DNA from: an uncultured Planctomycetia bacterium
Lineage (GTDB): Bacteria; Planctomycetota; UBA1135; GCA-002686595
Assembly (NCBI GenBank): GCA_937952135.1
Contig: CALFYL010000408.1
Location: 1-64,000 of the forward strand
Length of the DNA: 64,000 nucleotides
Reading direction: 5' to 3'
The position numbers and the translations under genes are program-made. The notes under the pieces were generated by a model, which saw only the letters and a list, made by a program, of their open reading frames with translations, did not search any database and was not told where the DNA came from. Position 1 is the stretch's first letter. Every line of letters begins with the position of its first letter. This document shows, piece by piece, positions 55,790 to 64,000 of this stretch.

Positions 55790-57037
55790 CTATCCGGCGG
55801 TTCCGCGCTCGACGAGGAAGGCTCGGTGGCCCCGGTCGAGCCGCGCGACGAGCACCACCCCGCGCCGCTCGCCGCGGCCTGCGAATTGGCGAGCGAGCAC
55901 CTCCGCGCGCTCCGGATGGCCCCGCTTCAGCACCTGGACCGGGCCGACGCCGTGCTCCGTGAGCAGCCGGCGCACCGCCTTGGGGTCCGCCGAACACTGG
56001 GCCAGGACCCGCCACGCGCTCACCAGATCCGACCGCGGCGCCTCCCTCCCGCCGAGGTAGCCGCATTGCGGCGCGACGGGGGCCATTCCGAGCTCGGCCG
56101 CGAGGGCCTCGAGCAGACCGCTGCGGACCACTGCTGGGTCAGGATCGGCAAGCCACGAGATTTCTGAAACTTCTTCGGGGGTCAAGGACACCACCGAACA
56201 CGGCCGAGCGCACCAGCGCCGGACCGGGCCCTCGCGTGGGATCGACACGACCTCGCGTTCCTCGGCCCGTGCCGACGCGAGCGTCCCCAGCCACAGGTTC
56301 ACCTCACTCAGTTCCCCCTCCGCGCTCACCCATTGCCATGAATGGGCGCGTCCCTCGATCCACCGGATCGGGCAGCGTTCGATGTCAAACCCCGCCGGAA
56401 GCCTGACGCACGCCCCCGAACTTCGCGCCAAGAGCGGCGCGAGTTCGTCGGCGCTCGGCGACCAGTCGCGCGGGTCGAGACTGCGGTCGCCAGTTTCGCC
56501 GCCGGCGTGCTTGCGGCGGTCGGGATCGATCAACAGCAGTCCGTCGATGAGTGGCGAATTCCTTGCGTCCGCTACGAACACGCAATGTGGGTTCGGACTC
56601 GCCGCCAAGTTCGCGCGCGCGCAGCGCGCCGTTTCGAAGTCCCAATCGCTCGCGAGCACGCGCATCCCCGCGAGCGACAGCGCGAGTGCATCGGAGCCGA
56701 GCCCGCAAGCCGAGTCGTGCACCAGCGCGCCGGGAGCGAGTTCGGCGAAGCGCCGGGCGCGCTCGCTCGCCACGCTCTCGCGCGTCGCCTGCTCGAGCCC
56801 CTTGCGGGTCAAAAACCGCAGTTTTCCGCTCGGAAACCGGTCCCTGGCTCGCTCGCGCAGGTGCAGCAACTCGGCGGCTCTGCGCGCCAACTCGGGCGGC
56901 AATTCGCGCCGCAGCGCCGCCGCCACCGCCAGTGCATCCGCGCGCGCACCGCGCTTCCGCGATTCCTCGAGCGCCGCGGTGCGGCCCACGGCCGCTAGAG
57001 CCCGCTCGATCCTCTCGTCGGTCTCCCCCGATTCCAC
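55790..57037 (-). CDS. SAM-dependent methyltransferase with THUMP-like C-terminus
   Basis: This 415-residue protein starts at GTG 57037. Residues 1-90 are helical. The methyltransferase core has VHDSACGLGSDALALSLAG (motif I) and a LASDWDFETARCARANLAASP strand, then LLLIDPDRRK (motif IV-like, DPDR). The last 110 residues fit the THUMP-like domain (LAALAAELGMAPVAPQCGYLGG, then VLKRGHPERAEVLARQFAGRGERRGVVLVARL). THUMP domains bind RNA, so an RNA substrate such as a tRNA or rRNA is likely but not proven. It converges with the tRNA-Val gene. The start is uncertain because the frame continues open upstream. Confidence 0.8.
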   Translation of the reverse strand: MESGETDERIERALAAVGRTAALEESRKRGARADALAVAAALRRELPPELARRAAELLHLRERARDRFPSGKLRFLTRKGLEQATRESVASERARRFAELAPGALVHDSACGLGSDALALSLAGMRVLASDWDFETARCARANLAASPNPHCVFVADARNSPLIDGLLLIDPDRRKHAGGETGDRSLDPRDWSPSADELAPLLARSSGACVRLPAGFDIERCPIRWIEGRAHSWQWVSAEGELSEVNLWLGTLASARAEEREVVSIPREGPVRRWCARPCSVVSLTPEEVSEISWLADPDPAVVRSGLLEALAAELGMAPVAPQCGYLGGREAPRSDLVSAWRVLAQCSADPKAVRRLLTEHGVGPVQVLKRGHPERAEVLARQFAGRGERRGVVLVARLDRGHRAFLVERGTAG

Positions 57038-57255
57038 GTTTCGCTCGCTCTCCAAGTATCTGTCCGCGCTCGGGCATGGGTATAGCGTTCCCACTGCCCG
57101 GGCGACAGAATCCCGCTTCCTGACCCCGCCGCGGCCGTTTTTCTCGATTTCGGGACAAAACGGAAGCAGGGCGACGGTTCTCGGTGACTCTGGCCGATCA
57201 AGGGCCCGGTTGGGTCCCTGTCCCGCCGCCATTGAAGAGGGCGGCTCACTCTCCT

Positions 57256-57263
57256 GGGGAGGA
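57256..57263 (+). promoter_or_regulatory. Shine-Dalgarno fixing the GTG start at 57269
   Basis: GGGGAGGA lies 5 bases before the GTG at 57269. The short spacing and strong match support this GTG start. Confidence 0.75.
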
Positions 57264-57268
57264 ATCGA

Positions 57269-59290
57269 GTGACACACGTATTGGTTGTTGATGGCGAGTC
57301 CGCTACGCGGCTCGTGATGGTCAGTCGGCTCCGCGAGAGCGGCTACGAGGTGACGGCGGTGGAGAACGGCGCCCAGGCGCTCACGGCCGTGCGCGAACAG
57401 CGCTTCGACGTGCTCCTCCTCGACGCCGCGCCGGGCTCGGGGCTGGGGGGCATCGAACTCTGCCGCCGCTTCAAGCAGATCCGGCCGAGCCTCGAGACGC
57501 CGACGTTGCTGCTCAGCAAGGGCTCGTCGCGGGAGGACGCCGCCCGAGCCTTCGAGGCCGGCTGCGACGCCTTCCTCACCAAGTCCGACATGCAGGTGCT
57601 CGAGCCCATCCTGCGGGGCTTCGTGCGCGCCAAGCGCACCTTCGACGAGCTGCGGTTCCGGACGCACTCGCTGGAGCAGCAAGTCCAGCGCATGGCCGCC
57701 GAGCGCGGGCAGCATGCGGACAGCGAACACCACCAGCTCAACGGCAGCGCCAACGGCCACGGGAACGGTCATGGCGGTTCCGCTGGGAACGGCCACGCCA
57801 CGAACGGCCACGGCGCCATCGGCCCCGCCAGCGTCTGGCGCGACATCGCCATCGCCAAGCCGGACGGAGTGCTGGTCGTCGACGACGAAGGCATCGTGCG
57901 CATGACCGACCGCGGCGCGCAGGAGCTCTTCGGCGGCATGCTCGACGGCCGCGCCCTGAGCCGGATCGCGCCGACCAGCGGGCTGGAGGCCTTCGTGCGC
58001 GACGTGCACTCCGAGCAACGCGAAGGTCTGCGCTTCGACTTGCCGAGCAGGAACGGCCGTCAGGTCCGCTCGCTGCTCGCCTCGGTCGCGCCGATCATCC
58101 CCAAGTCGGGCGAACGCGACGACGGCCTGCGCGTCGTGATCCTGCTGGACATGGCGCGGCGCAAGCTCGCCACCGAGCTCATCGGCCTGCAGGAGTACAC
58201 GCTCCCTCGCGCGGAAGTCGGTGTGCTGCGTCAGGCCGCGCGCTTCGCCTACAGCGCGGTGAACGTCGTCGGCCCCGGCGCGGCGATGACCCGCGTGCGC
58301 GAACGCGTCCGCGAACTCGGCCCCATGAACGTCCCGGTCCTGCTCGTCGGGCCCTCGGGCAGCGGTCGCCAGCACGTCGCACGCGCTCTGCACTTCGGCT
58401 CCGAGCACGGCGGCCCGTTCCTGCCGCTCTCGTGCGCCGGACTCACCGCCGAGCACCTGGAAGCCGAGCTCTTCGGCCAGACCAAGGGCGCGTTCGCCGA
58501 CGCGCTCGTCGATCGCCCCGGCGCGCTCCAGCATGCAGGCCGAGGCACGGTGTACCTCTCCGAGGTCGACGCGCTCCCGCTCGCGCTCCAGCGCAAGCTC
58601 GTCCGCGCGCTGCGCGACCGCGTGGTCACGCGCGCCGGCACGGACCGCACCGAACCGATCGAGGCGCGCGTCGTCTGCTCCACCTCGACGGACCTGCGCA
58701 AGCTGGTCGACAACTACGCCTTCGATCCCGAACTCGCGGACCTGCTCGAAGCGCGCATCACGCTTCCGGCGCTCGCCGAGCGGCCGGAGGACCTGCGCGC
58801 GCTCACCGAGCACTTCCTGCGCATGTTCGGCAGCGACCGTCCCGAGCTCGAGATCTCGCCCGAGGCGCTGTACGCCATCGAACACTATCCGTGGCCGAAC
58901 AACGTGCTCGAGCTGCGTTCGTGCATCGAACGCGCCTGCCGCCAGGCGACCAGCGACGTCATCGAGCAGGAGCACCTCACGGCGCCGCTGCGCGAAGTGC
59001 AGCCGGAGTTCGACGAGCACGAGCTCGTGCCGGCGCACAATCCGATGCGCATCGTGTCGGGTGTCGCCTCGCCCGCGGAGGATCTGCACCACGTCGCCCG
59101 CAACGGCTCGCGCGCTCGCGCGCCGGGCGAAGTCGGCCAAGAGGATCCGATCAACCTCGACCACTACGAGATGAAGTGCCTCGAGCGCGCGCTCGCGGCG
59201 ACGGGCGGCGACAAGCTCGCGGCCGCGCGCATGCTGAAGGTCGGCAAGAGCACGCTCTACCGCAAGTTGAAGCGCTACAACATCGCGTAG
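57269..59290 (+). CDS. Response regulator related to sigma-54 activators, degenerate ATPase
   Basis: This 673-residue protein has a receiver domain (1-120) with phosphoacceptor Asp52 in LLLDAAP. A Gly/Asn/His-rich linker follows at about 153-185 (NGHGNGHGG), then a PAS-like domain (190-310), an AAA+ domain (330-570) and a Fis-type helix-turn-helix at the C-terminus (about 630-673). The AAA+ domain departs from active NtrC proteins at every key point. Walker A reads GPSGSGRQ with Arg367 for Lys, the sigma-54 contact loop GAFTGA is GAFADA (407-412), and Walker B LFLDE is VYLSE (Ser431). It probably neither hydrolyses ATP nor opens sigma-54 complexes in the usual way. It may be a DNA-binding regulator that kept the fold. 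Confidence 0.88.
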   Translation: MTHVLVVDGESATRLVMVSRLRESGYEVTAVENGAQALTAVREQRFDVLLLDAAPGSGLGGIELCRRFKQIRPSLETPTLLLSKGSSREDAARAFEAGCDAFLTKSDMQVLEPILRGFVRAKRTFDELRFRTHSLEQQVQRMAAERGQHADSEHHQLNGSANGHGNGHGGSAGNGHATNGHGAIGPASVWRDIAIAKPDGVLVVDDEGIVRMTDRGAQELFGGMLDGRALSRIAPTSGLEAFVRDVHSEQREGLRFDLPSRNGRQVRSLLASVAPIIPKSGERDDGLRVVILLDMARRKLATELIGLQEYTLPRAEVGVLRQAARFAYSAVNVVGPGAAMTRVRERVRELGPMNVPVLLVGPSGSGRQHVARALHFGSEHGGPFLPLSCAGLTAEHLEAELFGQTKGAFADALVDRPGALQHAGRGTVYLSEVDALPLALQRKLVRALRDRVVTRAGTDRTEPIEARVVCSTSTDLRKLVDNYAFDPELADLLEARITLPALAERPEDLRALTEHFLRMFGSDRPELEISPEALYAIEHYPWPNNVLELRSCIERACRQATSDVIEQEHLTAPLREVQPEFDEHELVPAHNPMRIVSGVASPAEDLHHVARNGSRARAPGEVGQEDPINLDHYEMKCLERALAATGGDKLAAARMLKVGKSTLYRKLKRYNIA

Positions 59291-59307
59291 CGCGCGCAGG
59301 CGGCTAG

Positions 59308-59355
59308 AGTCTCCGCCAGAGTCTCCACCAGCGCCTCTGGCAGCGTCTCTGGCAG
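59308..59355 (+). repeat. Four 12-bp tandem repeats
   Basis: Units are AGTCTCCGCCAG, AGTCTCCACCAG, CGCCTCTGGCAG and CGTCTCTGGCAG, a 12-bp degenerate direct repeat starting 18 bp after the regulator stop. No coding role is seen; it could be transcribed into the 3' leader of the mRNA or be a binding array. Confidence 0.7.
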
Positions 59356-59404
59356 CCCTTCAGCAACACACCTTTCAGAGACGCCCCCAGCGTCTGCTGT
59401 CCGT

Positions 59405-59439
59405 CCGGGCGGGCCCATCGACAAGCTGGGCCCGCCCGG
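59405..59439. terminator. Hairpin between regulator and sulfatase genes
   Basis: A perfect 13-bp stem, CCGGGCGGGCCCA / TGGGCCCGCCCGG, with a 9-base loop is followed by cgatgctttgg. It lies between two plus-strand genes, 115 bp after the regulator stop and 58 bp before the sulfatase start. It is a candidate terminator for the first, or a leader hairpin for the second. Confidence 0.5.
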
Positions 59440-59497
59440 CGATGCTTTGGGGCCGCACGTGGAACGCCGATCCGTTCCGAGCCGATCCGAGGCGCAC

Positions 59498-61045
59498 GTG
59501 CACGAACCCTTGGCTTCTCGTCGCACCCTCTCGCTGTTCCTCGGCCGTCTCGGCGCTGCGGCGTCGGTGCTCGCGCTCGTCGCGACCGCGGACGCGGCCC
59601 AAGGCGTGACCGAGAACGCCGCCGTGCCGCGCCGGCCGAACTTCCTGGTGATCGTCACCGACGATCAGCGCTACGACGTCCTCGGCGTCGTTCAGCGCGA
59701 GCAGGGGGAGCGCGGCCGCTTCCCGTGGATGTCGACGCCGGCCGTCGATCGGCTCGCGGCCGACGGTGCGCGCTTCCGGCAGGCGTTCGTCGTGAACTCG
59801 CTCTGTTCGCCGAGCCGCGCGAGCATCCTGACCGGCCGCTACCCGCACGAGGTCGGAGTGCTCGACAACCGCACGCCGTTCCCCGCGAACTCGACGACCT
59901 TCGCGCAGCTTCTCGCGGCGAGCGGCTATCGCACGGCCTACGTCGGCAAGTGGCACATGGGCCGCCAAGGCGGCGCGCGTCCCGGCTTCGAGCACTCCGC
60001 GAGCTACCTCGGGCACGGGGAGTACTTCGATTGTCCCTTCGAGGTCAACGGGGTCGCGACGCCGACGACGGGTTGGGTCGACGACGTGTCGACCGCGTTC
60101 GCCGAACGCTTCATCCGCGAGCACCGCAGCGAGCCGTTCCTCGCCGTGGTCGGCTTCAAGTCCGGCCACCATCCCTACGAGCCGCCCGAGCGCCGTCGCG
60201 GCGCCTACGAGGAAGCGCAGCCGCGGCCTGCGCCCAACCTCGCGAGTCCCGCGATCTACGCGCGCACGAAACCCGCGCGCACGCCGCGTTCGGTGCGACG
60301 CGAGAAAGAAGGCGAAGCGCGCGAGCCGGCGTCCGAGAAGGAGAACGAGACGGCGCCCGAGGGCCCCAACCAGGGCTACTTCGAAACCTTGAGCGGCGCC
60401 GACGACGCCGTCGGTCGCTTGCTCGAAGTGCTCGACGAGCTCGAGCTCACCCAGGACACGCTGGTGCTCTTCACGAGCGACAACGGCATGTACTTCGGCG
60501 AGCACGGGTTGCGCGACAAGCGCACGGCGTACGAAGAGAGCCTGCGCACCCCGCTGATCGTGCGCTATCCGCGGCGCGTCGCGGCGGGCGTCGTGCTCGA
60601 CGAGCTCGCGCTCAACATCGACATCGCGCCGACGCTCCTCGACTTCGCGGGACTCGCCGTGCCAGCGGGAGTGCGAGGCCGAAGCTTGCGGCCTCTGCTC
60701 GAAGCGCGCGCCGGCTCGGCCGCGCCGGCGCCGCGCTGGCGAGACTCCTTCTTCTACGGCTACGTCGCCGAACGCGGGTTCGCGGCGCCGACGGTGACCG
60801 CGGTGCGCACCGCGCGCCACAAACTCGTGCTCTACCCCGGCCACCCGGAATGGACCGAGCTGTTCGACTTGGGGAGCGATCCCTACGAGCTGCGCAACCT
60901 CGCGGGCGACGAGAAGCTCGCCGAACTACGCGGCCGGCTCGAGAGAGAGCACGCTAGCTGGACCGCGGAGCTCGCGTTTCCGGGGCCTGAGAAAGTCGCC
61001 GAAGAAGCGCCCGACGACACCGGGGACGAGAACGACGGCAAGTGA
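59498..61045 (+). CDS. Exported type I sulfatase
   Basis: This 515-residue sulfatase has a signal peptide (LGRLGAAASVLALVATADAAQ). The Ca-binding TDDQ is near residue 57 and the formylglycine motif is CSPSR with Cys103 in SLCSPSRASILTGRYPHE. KWHMG, GHHPY and SDNGMYFGEHG are further active-site blocks. A hydrophilic insert at about residues 255-290 (charged, REKEGEAREPASEKENE) separates two halves of the core and is not usual. The start was placed at GTG 59498 because GAGG at 59489-59492 is 5 bases upstream; a TTG at 59447 is an alternative. The substrate is a sulfated sugar or glycan. The Cys needs a formylglycine-generating enzyme not seen here. Confidence 0.9.
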   Translation: MHEPLASRRTLSLFLGRLGAAASVLALVATADAAQGVTENAAVPRRPNFLVIVTDDQRYDVLGVVQREQGERGRFPWMSTPAVDRLAADGARFRQAFVVNSLCSPSRASILTGRYPHEVGVLDNRTPFPANSTTFAQLLAASGYRTAYVGKWHMGRQGGARPGFEHSASYLGHGEYFDCPFEVNGVATPTTGWVDDVSTAFAERFIREHRSEPFLAVVGFKSGHHPYEPPERRRGAYEEAQPRPAPNLASPAIYARTKPARTPRSVRREKEGEAREPASEKENETAPEGPNQGYFETLSGADDAVGRLLEVLDELELTQDTLVLFTSDNGMYFGEHGLRDKRTAYEESLRTPLIVRYPRRVAAGVVLDELALNIDIAPTLLDFAGLAVPAGVRGRSLRPLLEARAGSAAPAPRWRDSFFYGYVAERGFAAPTVTAVRTARHKLVLYPGHPEWTELFDLGSDPYELRNLAGDEKLAELRGRLEREHASWTAELAFPGPEKVAEEAPDDTGDENDGK

Positions 61046-61073
61046 GCCACGCCGGCGGCGGCTCGACCGGCCG

Positions 61074-63059
61074 CTAGTCGCCTTCGATCATCGCGTACGC
61101 TTCGTTGCTGCACGAGCAGAACACGGACTCGCCCGTCGCGCCCGGGTTGCGCAGCACGGCGCGCACCTCGATCGGCCGATCGCCCGGCGGCGGCGACGCC
61201 TCCACGAGCCGGATCGAGCGCTCGCCGGTGTGGAACAGCATCACCGCGCTGCGCGCCACGATGCTCGGCAGTCGACTCCACTCGCCGTTCGGCCGCAGAT
61301 TCCAGGTCACGCCCTTGGCGTCGATCGCTTGCACGCGAAGGTCCACGAGCTGCGGATAACTTTCGTGCACGACGTCGATCGCGACGCGCTCGCGGTTCGC
61401 GGCGACCGACAGCTTGGGAGTCAGCTCGAGATCGACGCGCCGCATCAAGCGGAAGTGGTTGCGCGGAAAGATGCCGGCGCGCGAGCCCGAGCCGACGACG
61501 GGCACGGTGATCAGCTCGTAGTCGGCCATGCGCGAGCGCAGGTTCATGGCGCGCTGTTGCTTCTCGCGCAGCAGATCGAGCGACTGAACCCATTCGTAGG
61601 CGATCTCCTGCGCCGTCGGCGACGTCGGGCCGAAGCGCAGCGACGGCAGGATGTACTCGGGTCCCACGCTCAGCGCCTTCACGACGTCGGCGCGCGCCAG
61701 TCCTTCCCACGCGCGCGTGCGCGATTCGCCGGGCGACGGCGACGTGCGGCCGAGCGGATCGGAGACCTTGCGCTGCGAGAGGTAGCCGATCGCGCCTGGC
61801 CAGGGCGTCAGGACCGTGTGGCCCGCGTCCATGTTGTCGCGCAGGAACAGGCCGATTTCGCGCAGCCGCTCCGTCGCGAGGATCTCCTCGGCGAGTCCGA
61901 CGCGGCCGAGCTCTTCCGTGTAGCCGTAGCGCGCCGCCGTGTGCGGCGTCATCCATGCGCGGTGCGCGCCCTCGACCCGCAGGGGCCCGATGTCGCCGGG
62001 GAACTTGCTCCCCAGCACCGACGCTCCGAGTCCGGTGAGGAACAGCAGCCAGGTCGCCTGCGGCCAGCCGCGGCGCTTCGAGTCGAGCGCGATCTGCATC
62101 GCTTCCTGCACCGCGACGAGCAGCACGGCGACGATCGGCGCAAGGGCTTCGCTGCAGGGTAGGAAGCCGCCGCCGCCGAGCGCGATCGCCGCCGACCAGG
62201 CGAGCGTGAGCACGCAAGCGCGGATGCCGACGCCGCTGAGCGAGCCGCGCACCCAGTACCACAGCGGGAACACGAACAGCGCGCCGCTGCCCGAGGTCAC
62301 GAGGAAGTCGCGCAGGTAGTTGAGCCCTTCGAGCACGACTCGGGGCCGAAAATCGAGCAGTTGGGACGCCCAGGTCGAGGCCCAGTGGCCCGTGGCGTGA
62401 TACCGCAGGCCGCTGGTGACGATGGCGAGCGCGAAGGGCGTCGCCAGCGGCAGCCAGAGCTTGGGGCGCGGCGATTCCACGTGCTTCACGAGGTCCCATC
62501 CGCGGCGGGCGAGCTCGATGCCGAGGAGCGTGGCGGCGAACACCAGGCCCTGCGGGCGCGCGATGGTCACGAGGCCGAGCGCGATGCCGAGCGACCCGCG
62601 CCAACCGCGCTCGTAGGCGAGGAAGCTGAAGGTCACGAGCAGCGCGAGGCTCGCGGTCTCCATGCCGCTGAGCGCCGCGGCGGCGATCGAGCCCGACACC
62701 ACGAAGAGCAGCGGCGCGATCACGCCCGCGAGGCGCACCGGGCTGAACTGCGCGAGCGTGAGCACGCACAGCAGCGCCGAGACCATGCCCAAGCCTTGCG
62801 CCATGCGGTGCACGGGCCAGTACATTCGCTCGAAGACCGCCGACACTCCGATCCACAGCAGCGACGGATAGCTCTCGATCCCGAGCACGCCGCTCGTCCA
62901 CGACAGCTCGCCGGTCTGCACGAAGTTGCGCCCGATGCGGTACGCGACGTACGCCATGTCGTAGGGCGGCGCGAGCTCGCCGGCCACGTTCTTGTGGACG
63001 GCCAAGGCGTGGCCGAGCAGGATCGCCAGGGCCACGAAAAGCGCCGTCGTGCGGTTCAA
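61074..63059 (-). CDS. Polytopic membrane protein, GT-C glycosyltransferase-like
   Basis: This 661-residue protein has 9-11 hydrophobic helices in its first 390 residues and a soluble domain in the last 270. The first loop reads PPYDMAYVAYRIGRNFVQTGELSW...ESYPSLLWIGVSA. This resembles the DDAYI-x-R-YA-N-x-x-x-G-x-G-x-x-x-N and EGYTNFLW blocks of arabinofuranosyl- and mannosyl-transferases of the GT-C class, but here the DD is replaced by YD. The soluble part (ELTPKLSVAANRERVAIDVVHESYPQL) has a beta-rich look. The call as a GT-C enzyme rests only on topology and this weak motif, so another membrane function is possible. Confidence 0.6.
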   Translation of the reverse strand: MNRTTALFVALAILLGHALAVHKNVAGELAPPYDMAYVAYRIGRNFVQTGELSWTSGVLGIESYPSLLWIGVSAVFERMYWPVHRMAQGLGMVSALLCVLTLAQFSPVRLAGVIAPLLFVVSGSIAAAALSGMETASLALLVTFSFLAYERGWRGSLGIALGLVTIARPQGLVFAATLLGIELARRGWDLVKHVESPRPKLWLPLATPFALAIVTSGLRYHATGHWASTWASQLLDFRPRVVLEGLNYLRDFLVTSGSGALFVFPLWYWVRGSLSGVGIRACVLTLAWSAAIALGGGGFLPCSEALAPIVAVLLVAVQEAMQIALDSKRRGWPQATWLLFLTGLGASVLGSKFPGDIGPLRVEGAHRAWMTPHTAARYGYTEELGRVGLAEEILATERLREIGLFLRDNMDAGHTVLTPWPGAIGYLSQRKVSDPLGRTSPSPGESRTRAWEGLARADVVKALSVGPEYILPSLRFGPTSPTAQEIAYEWVQSLDLLREKQQRAMNLRSRMADYELITVPVVGSGSRAGIFPRNHFRLMRRVDLELTPKLSVAANRERVAIDVVHESYPQLVDLRVQAIDAKGVTWNLRPNGEWSRLPSIVARSAVMLFHTGERSIRLVEASPPPGDRPIEVRAVLRNPGATGESVFCSCSNEAYAMIEGD

Positions 63060-63137
63060 CGCGCGCCCTCCGCGCTTCGCTGCAATCCGTGGCTCGCCGC
63101 TCGCTTCACTTCGCTCACCGTAGCGCCGCGGCGCGCG

Positions 63138-64000
63138 TCAATCCAAGTCGATGCGCTCGGCGCGCGCGACGGAGCTCGCGACGAGGCCTTCCACGTCGAG
63201 CCGCGCTTCGAGGTCCTCGCACACCTCGATGCGCCCGCGCGTCACGGCCTTGCGCGGCATGAACAGCGTGCAGCAGTCGGGCTCCTGGACGGCCGACAAC
63301 GCGAAGGTCCCGATGCGCTGGGCGATGTCGATCGTCTCCTGTTTGTCGAAGGCGATCAGCGGCCGGAGCACGGGCAGCTCCGCCGCGGCGCCGATGCAGG
63401 TGAGGTTCTCGAGCGTCTGGCTCGCGACCTGGCCCATGCTCTCGCCCGTGACGAGCGCCTGCGCGTTCTCGGCGCTCGCGATCCGCGACGCGATGCGTTG
63501 CATCATGCGGCGGTAGAGAACGGTGCGGTAGCTGTCTTCCGTCCCGTTCGTGCCCACGCCTTTGACGGCGACCTGGACGTCGGCAAAGGGCGCGACGTAC
63601 AGGCGGCTGCGAGGCTGCCAGGCCGAGAGCGCGCGCACGAGCTCGACCACCTTCTCCTTGGCGCTGTCGCCGATGTACGGATGCGAGTGGAACGTCACGT
63701 ACAGCACCTCCGCGCCGCGCTTCATCGCCATCCAGGCCGCGACCGGCGAATCGATGCCGCCCGAGATGAGGCAGAGCACGCGGCCGAGCGTGCCGACCGG
63801 CAGGCCGCCGGGGCCGCGAAGGCGGCGGGCAAACACGTAGCTCTTGTCGCTGCGCACCTCGATGCCGAGCACGAGTTCGGGCCGGTTGAGGTCGACCACG
63901 ATCGGGTCGCTCTCGCGCAGGATGCGTTCGGCGACCTGCAGGTCGAGCTGCATCGAAGTGAGCGGGAAGCGCTTGTCGACGCGCTTGGTGTGCACGCGGA
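63138..64000 (-). CDS. thiI: tRNA 4-thiouridine synthase ThiI, 5' end cut by window
   Basis: This is the C-terminal part (at least 285 residues) of ThiI, which thiolates tRNA uridine 8 and can support thiamine thiazole synthesis. The visible THUMP end is TKRVDKRFPLTSMQLDLQVAERIL. The PP-loop is LISGGIDSPVAAW near residue 77, and later blocks are VTFHSHPYIGDSAKEKV, ALVTGESMGQVASQTLENL and EPDCCTLFMPRK. The protein ends after the PP-loop domain with no rhodanese domain, so sulfur must come from a separate partner, as in Bacillus. The frame is open to the right edge; the start is outside. Confidence 0.92.
   Translation of the reverse strand, partial: RVHTKRVDKRFPLTSMQLDLQVAERILRESDPIVVDLNRPELVLGIEVRSDKSYVFARRLRGPGGLPVGTLGRVLCLISGGIDSPVAAWMAMKRGAEVLYVTFHSHPYIGDSAKEKVVELVRALSAWQPRSRLYVAPFADVQVAVKGVGTNGTEDSYRTVLYRRMMQRIASRIASAENAQALVTGESMGQVASQTLENLTCIGAAAELPVLRPLIAFDKQETIDIAQRIGTFALSAVQEPDCCTLFMPRKAVTRGRIEVCEDLEARLDVEGLVASSVARAERIDLD

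Overview
The window is a gene-dense, very GC-rich bacterial chromosome segment with strong G/C bias at third codon positions. As a result, many frames antisense to real genes stay open for hundreds of codons. The best guess is a member of the Planctomycetota, probably a deep or poorly described lineage. Supporting features are secreted beta-propellers ending in a Cys-rich 'YCT...C-P-I' module, a sulfatase, an Stp1-type sugar transferase, long multidomain signalling proteins and an archaeal-type methionine aminopeptidase. This taxonomic call is inference. There are no rRNAs, CRISPR arrays, transposases, integrases or phage genes. One tRNA (tRNA-Val, UAC) is present.

Layout. 1-7.5 kb: a secreted subtilase (cut by the left edge), a PrcB-type lipoprotein, a seven-repeat propeller lipoprotein, two divergent SAM methyltransferases and a GT4 glycosyltransferase. 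7.5-14.6 kb: a DinG/XPD-type helicase, a membrane protein, TerC and a second propeller protein whose base composition differs from its surroundings. 14.6-24.9 kb: a minus-strand carbohydrate operon running from a sugar-phosphate nucleotidyltransferase through a GH133-type debranching enzyme, an aquaglyceroporin, a GH63-type glycosidase, a GMC oxidoreductase and a tandem VOC protein to an SDR dehydrogenase. Three of its genes are joined by two ATGA overlaps. It is transcribed divergently from an ECF sigma factor with a zinc-finger protein (25.0-26.0 kb). 26.2-30.9 kb: four plus-strand genes, three of them exported: a GlcG/HbpS-cupin fusion, an esterase, a tandem YHS lipoprotein and an SMP-30 protein.

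30.9-46.5 kb: topA, a leucine-type amino acid dehydrogenase, a striking 37-bp perfect inverted repeat, a third propeller, a 1570-residue CheB-CheR-PAS-histidine kinase-receiver protein, a Ser/Thr kinase-like protein, a type 2 methionine aminopeptidase, a lone N-terminal GT4-like domain and another secreted protein with the Cys-rich C-terminal module. 46.5-55.4 kb: a helical protein of unknown function, mutS, a three-lipoprotein cassette (COG3014-like, YcfL-like, LpoB-like) closed by a good intrinsic terminator, an unknown secreted protein and UDP-glucose dehydrogenase. 55.6-64 kb: tRNA-Val, a THUMP-like methyltransferase, a degenerate sigma-54-activator-like protein, a sulfatase, a GT-C-like membrane protein and thiI (cut by the right edge).

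The most interesting items are the carbohydrate operon with its divergent ECF module, the LpoB cassette outside its usual gammaproteobacterial setting, the degenerate enhancer-binding protein, the shared C-terminal module on three otherwise different secreted proteins, and the large inverted repeat.
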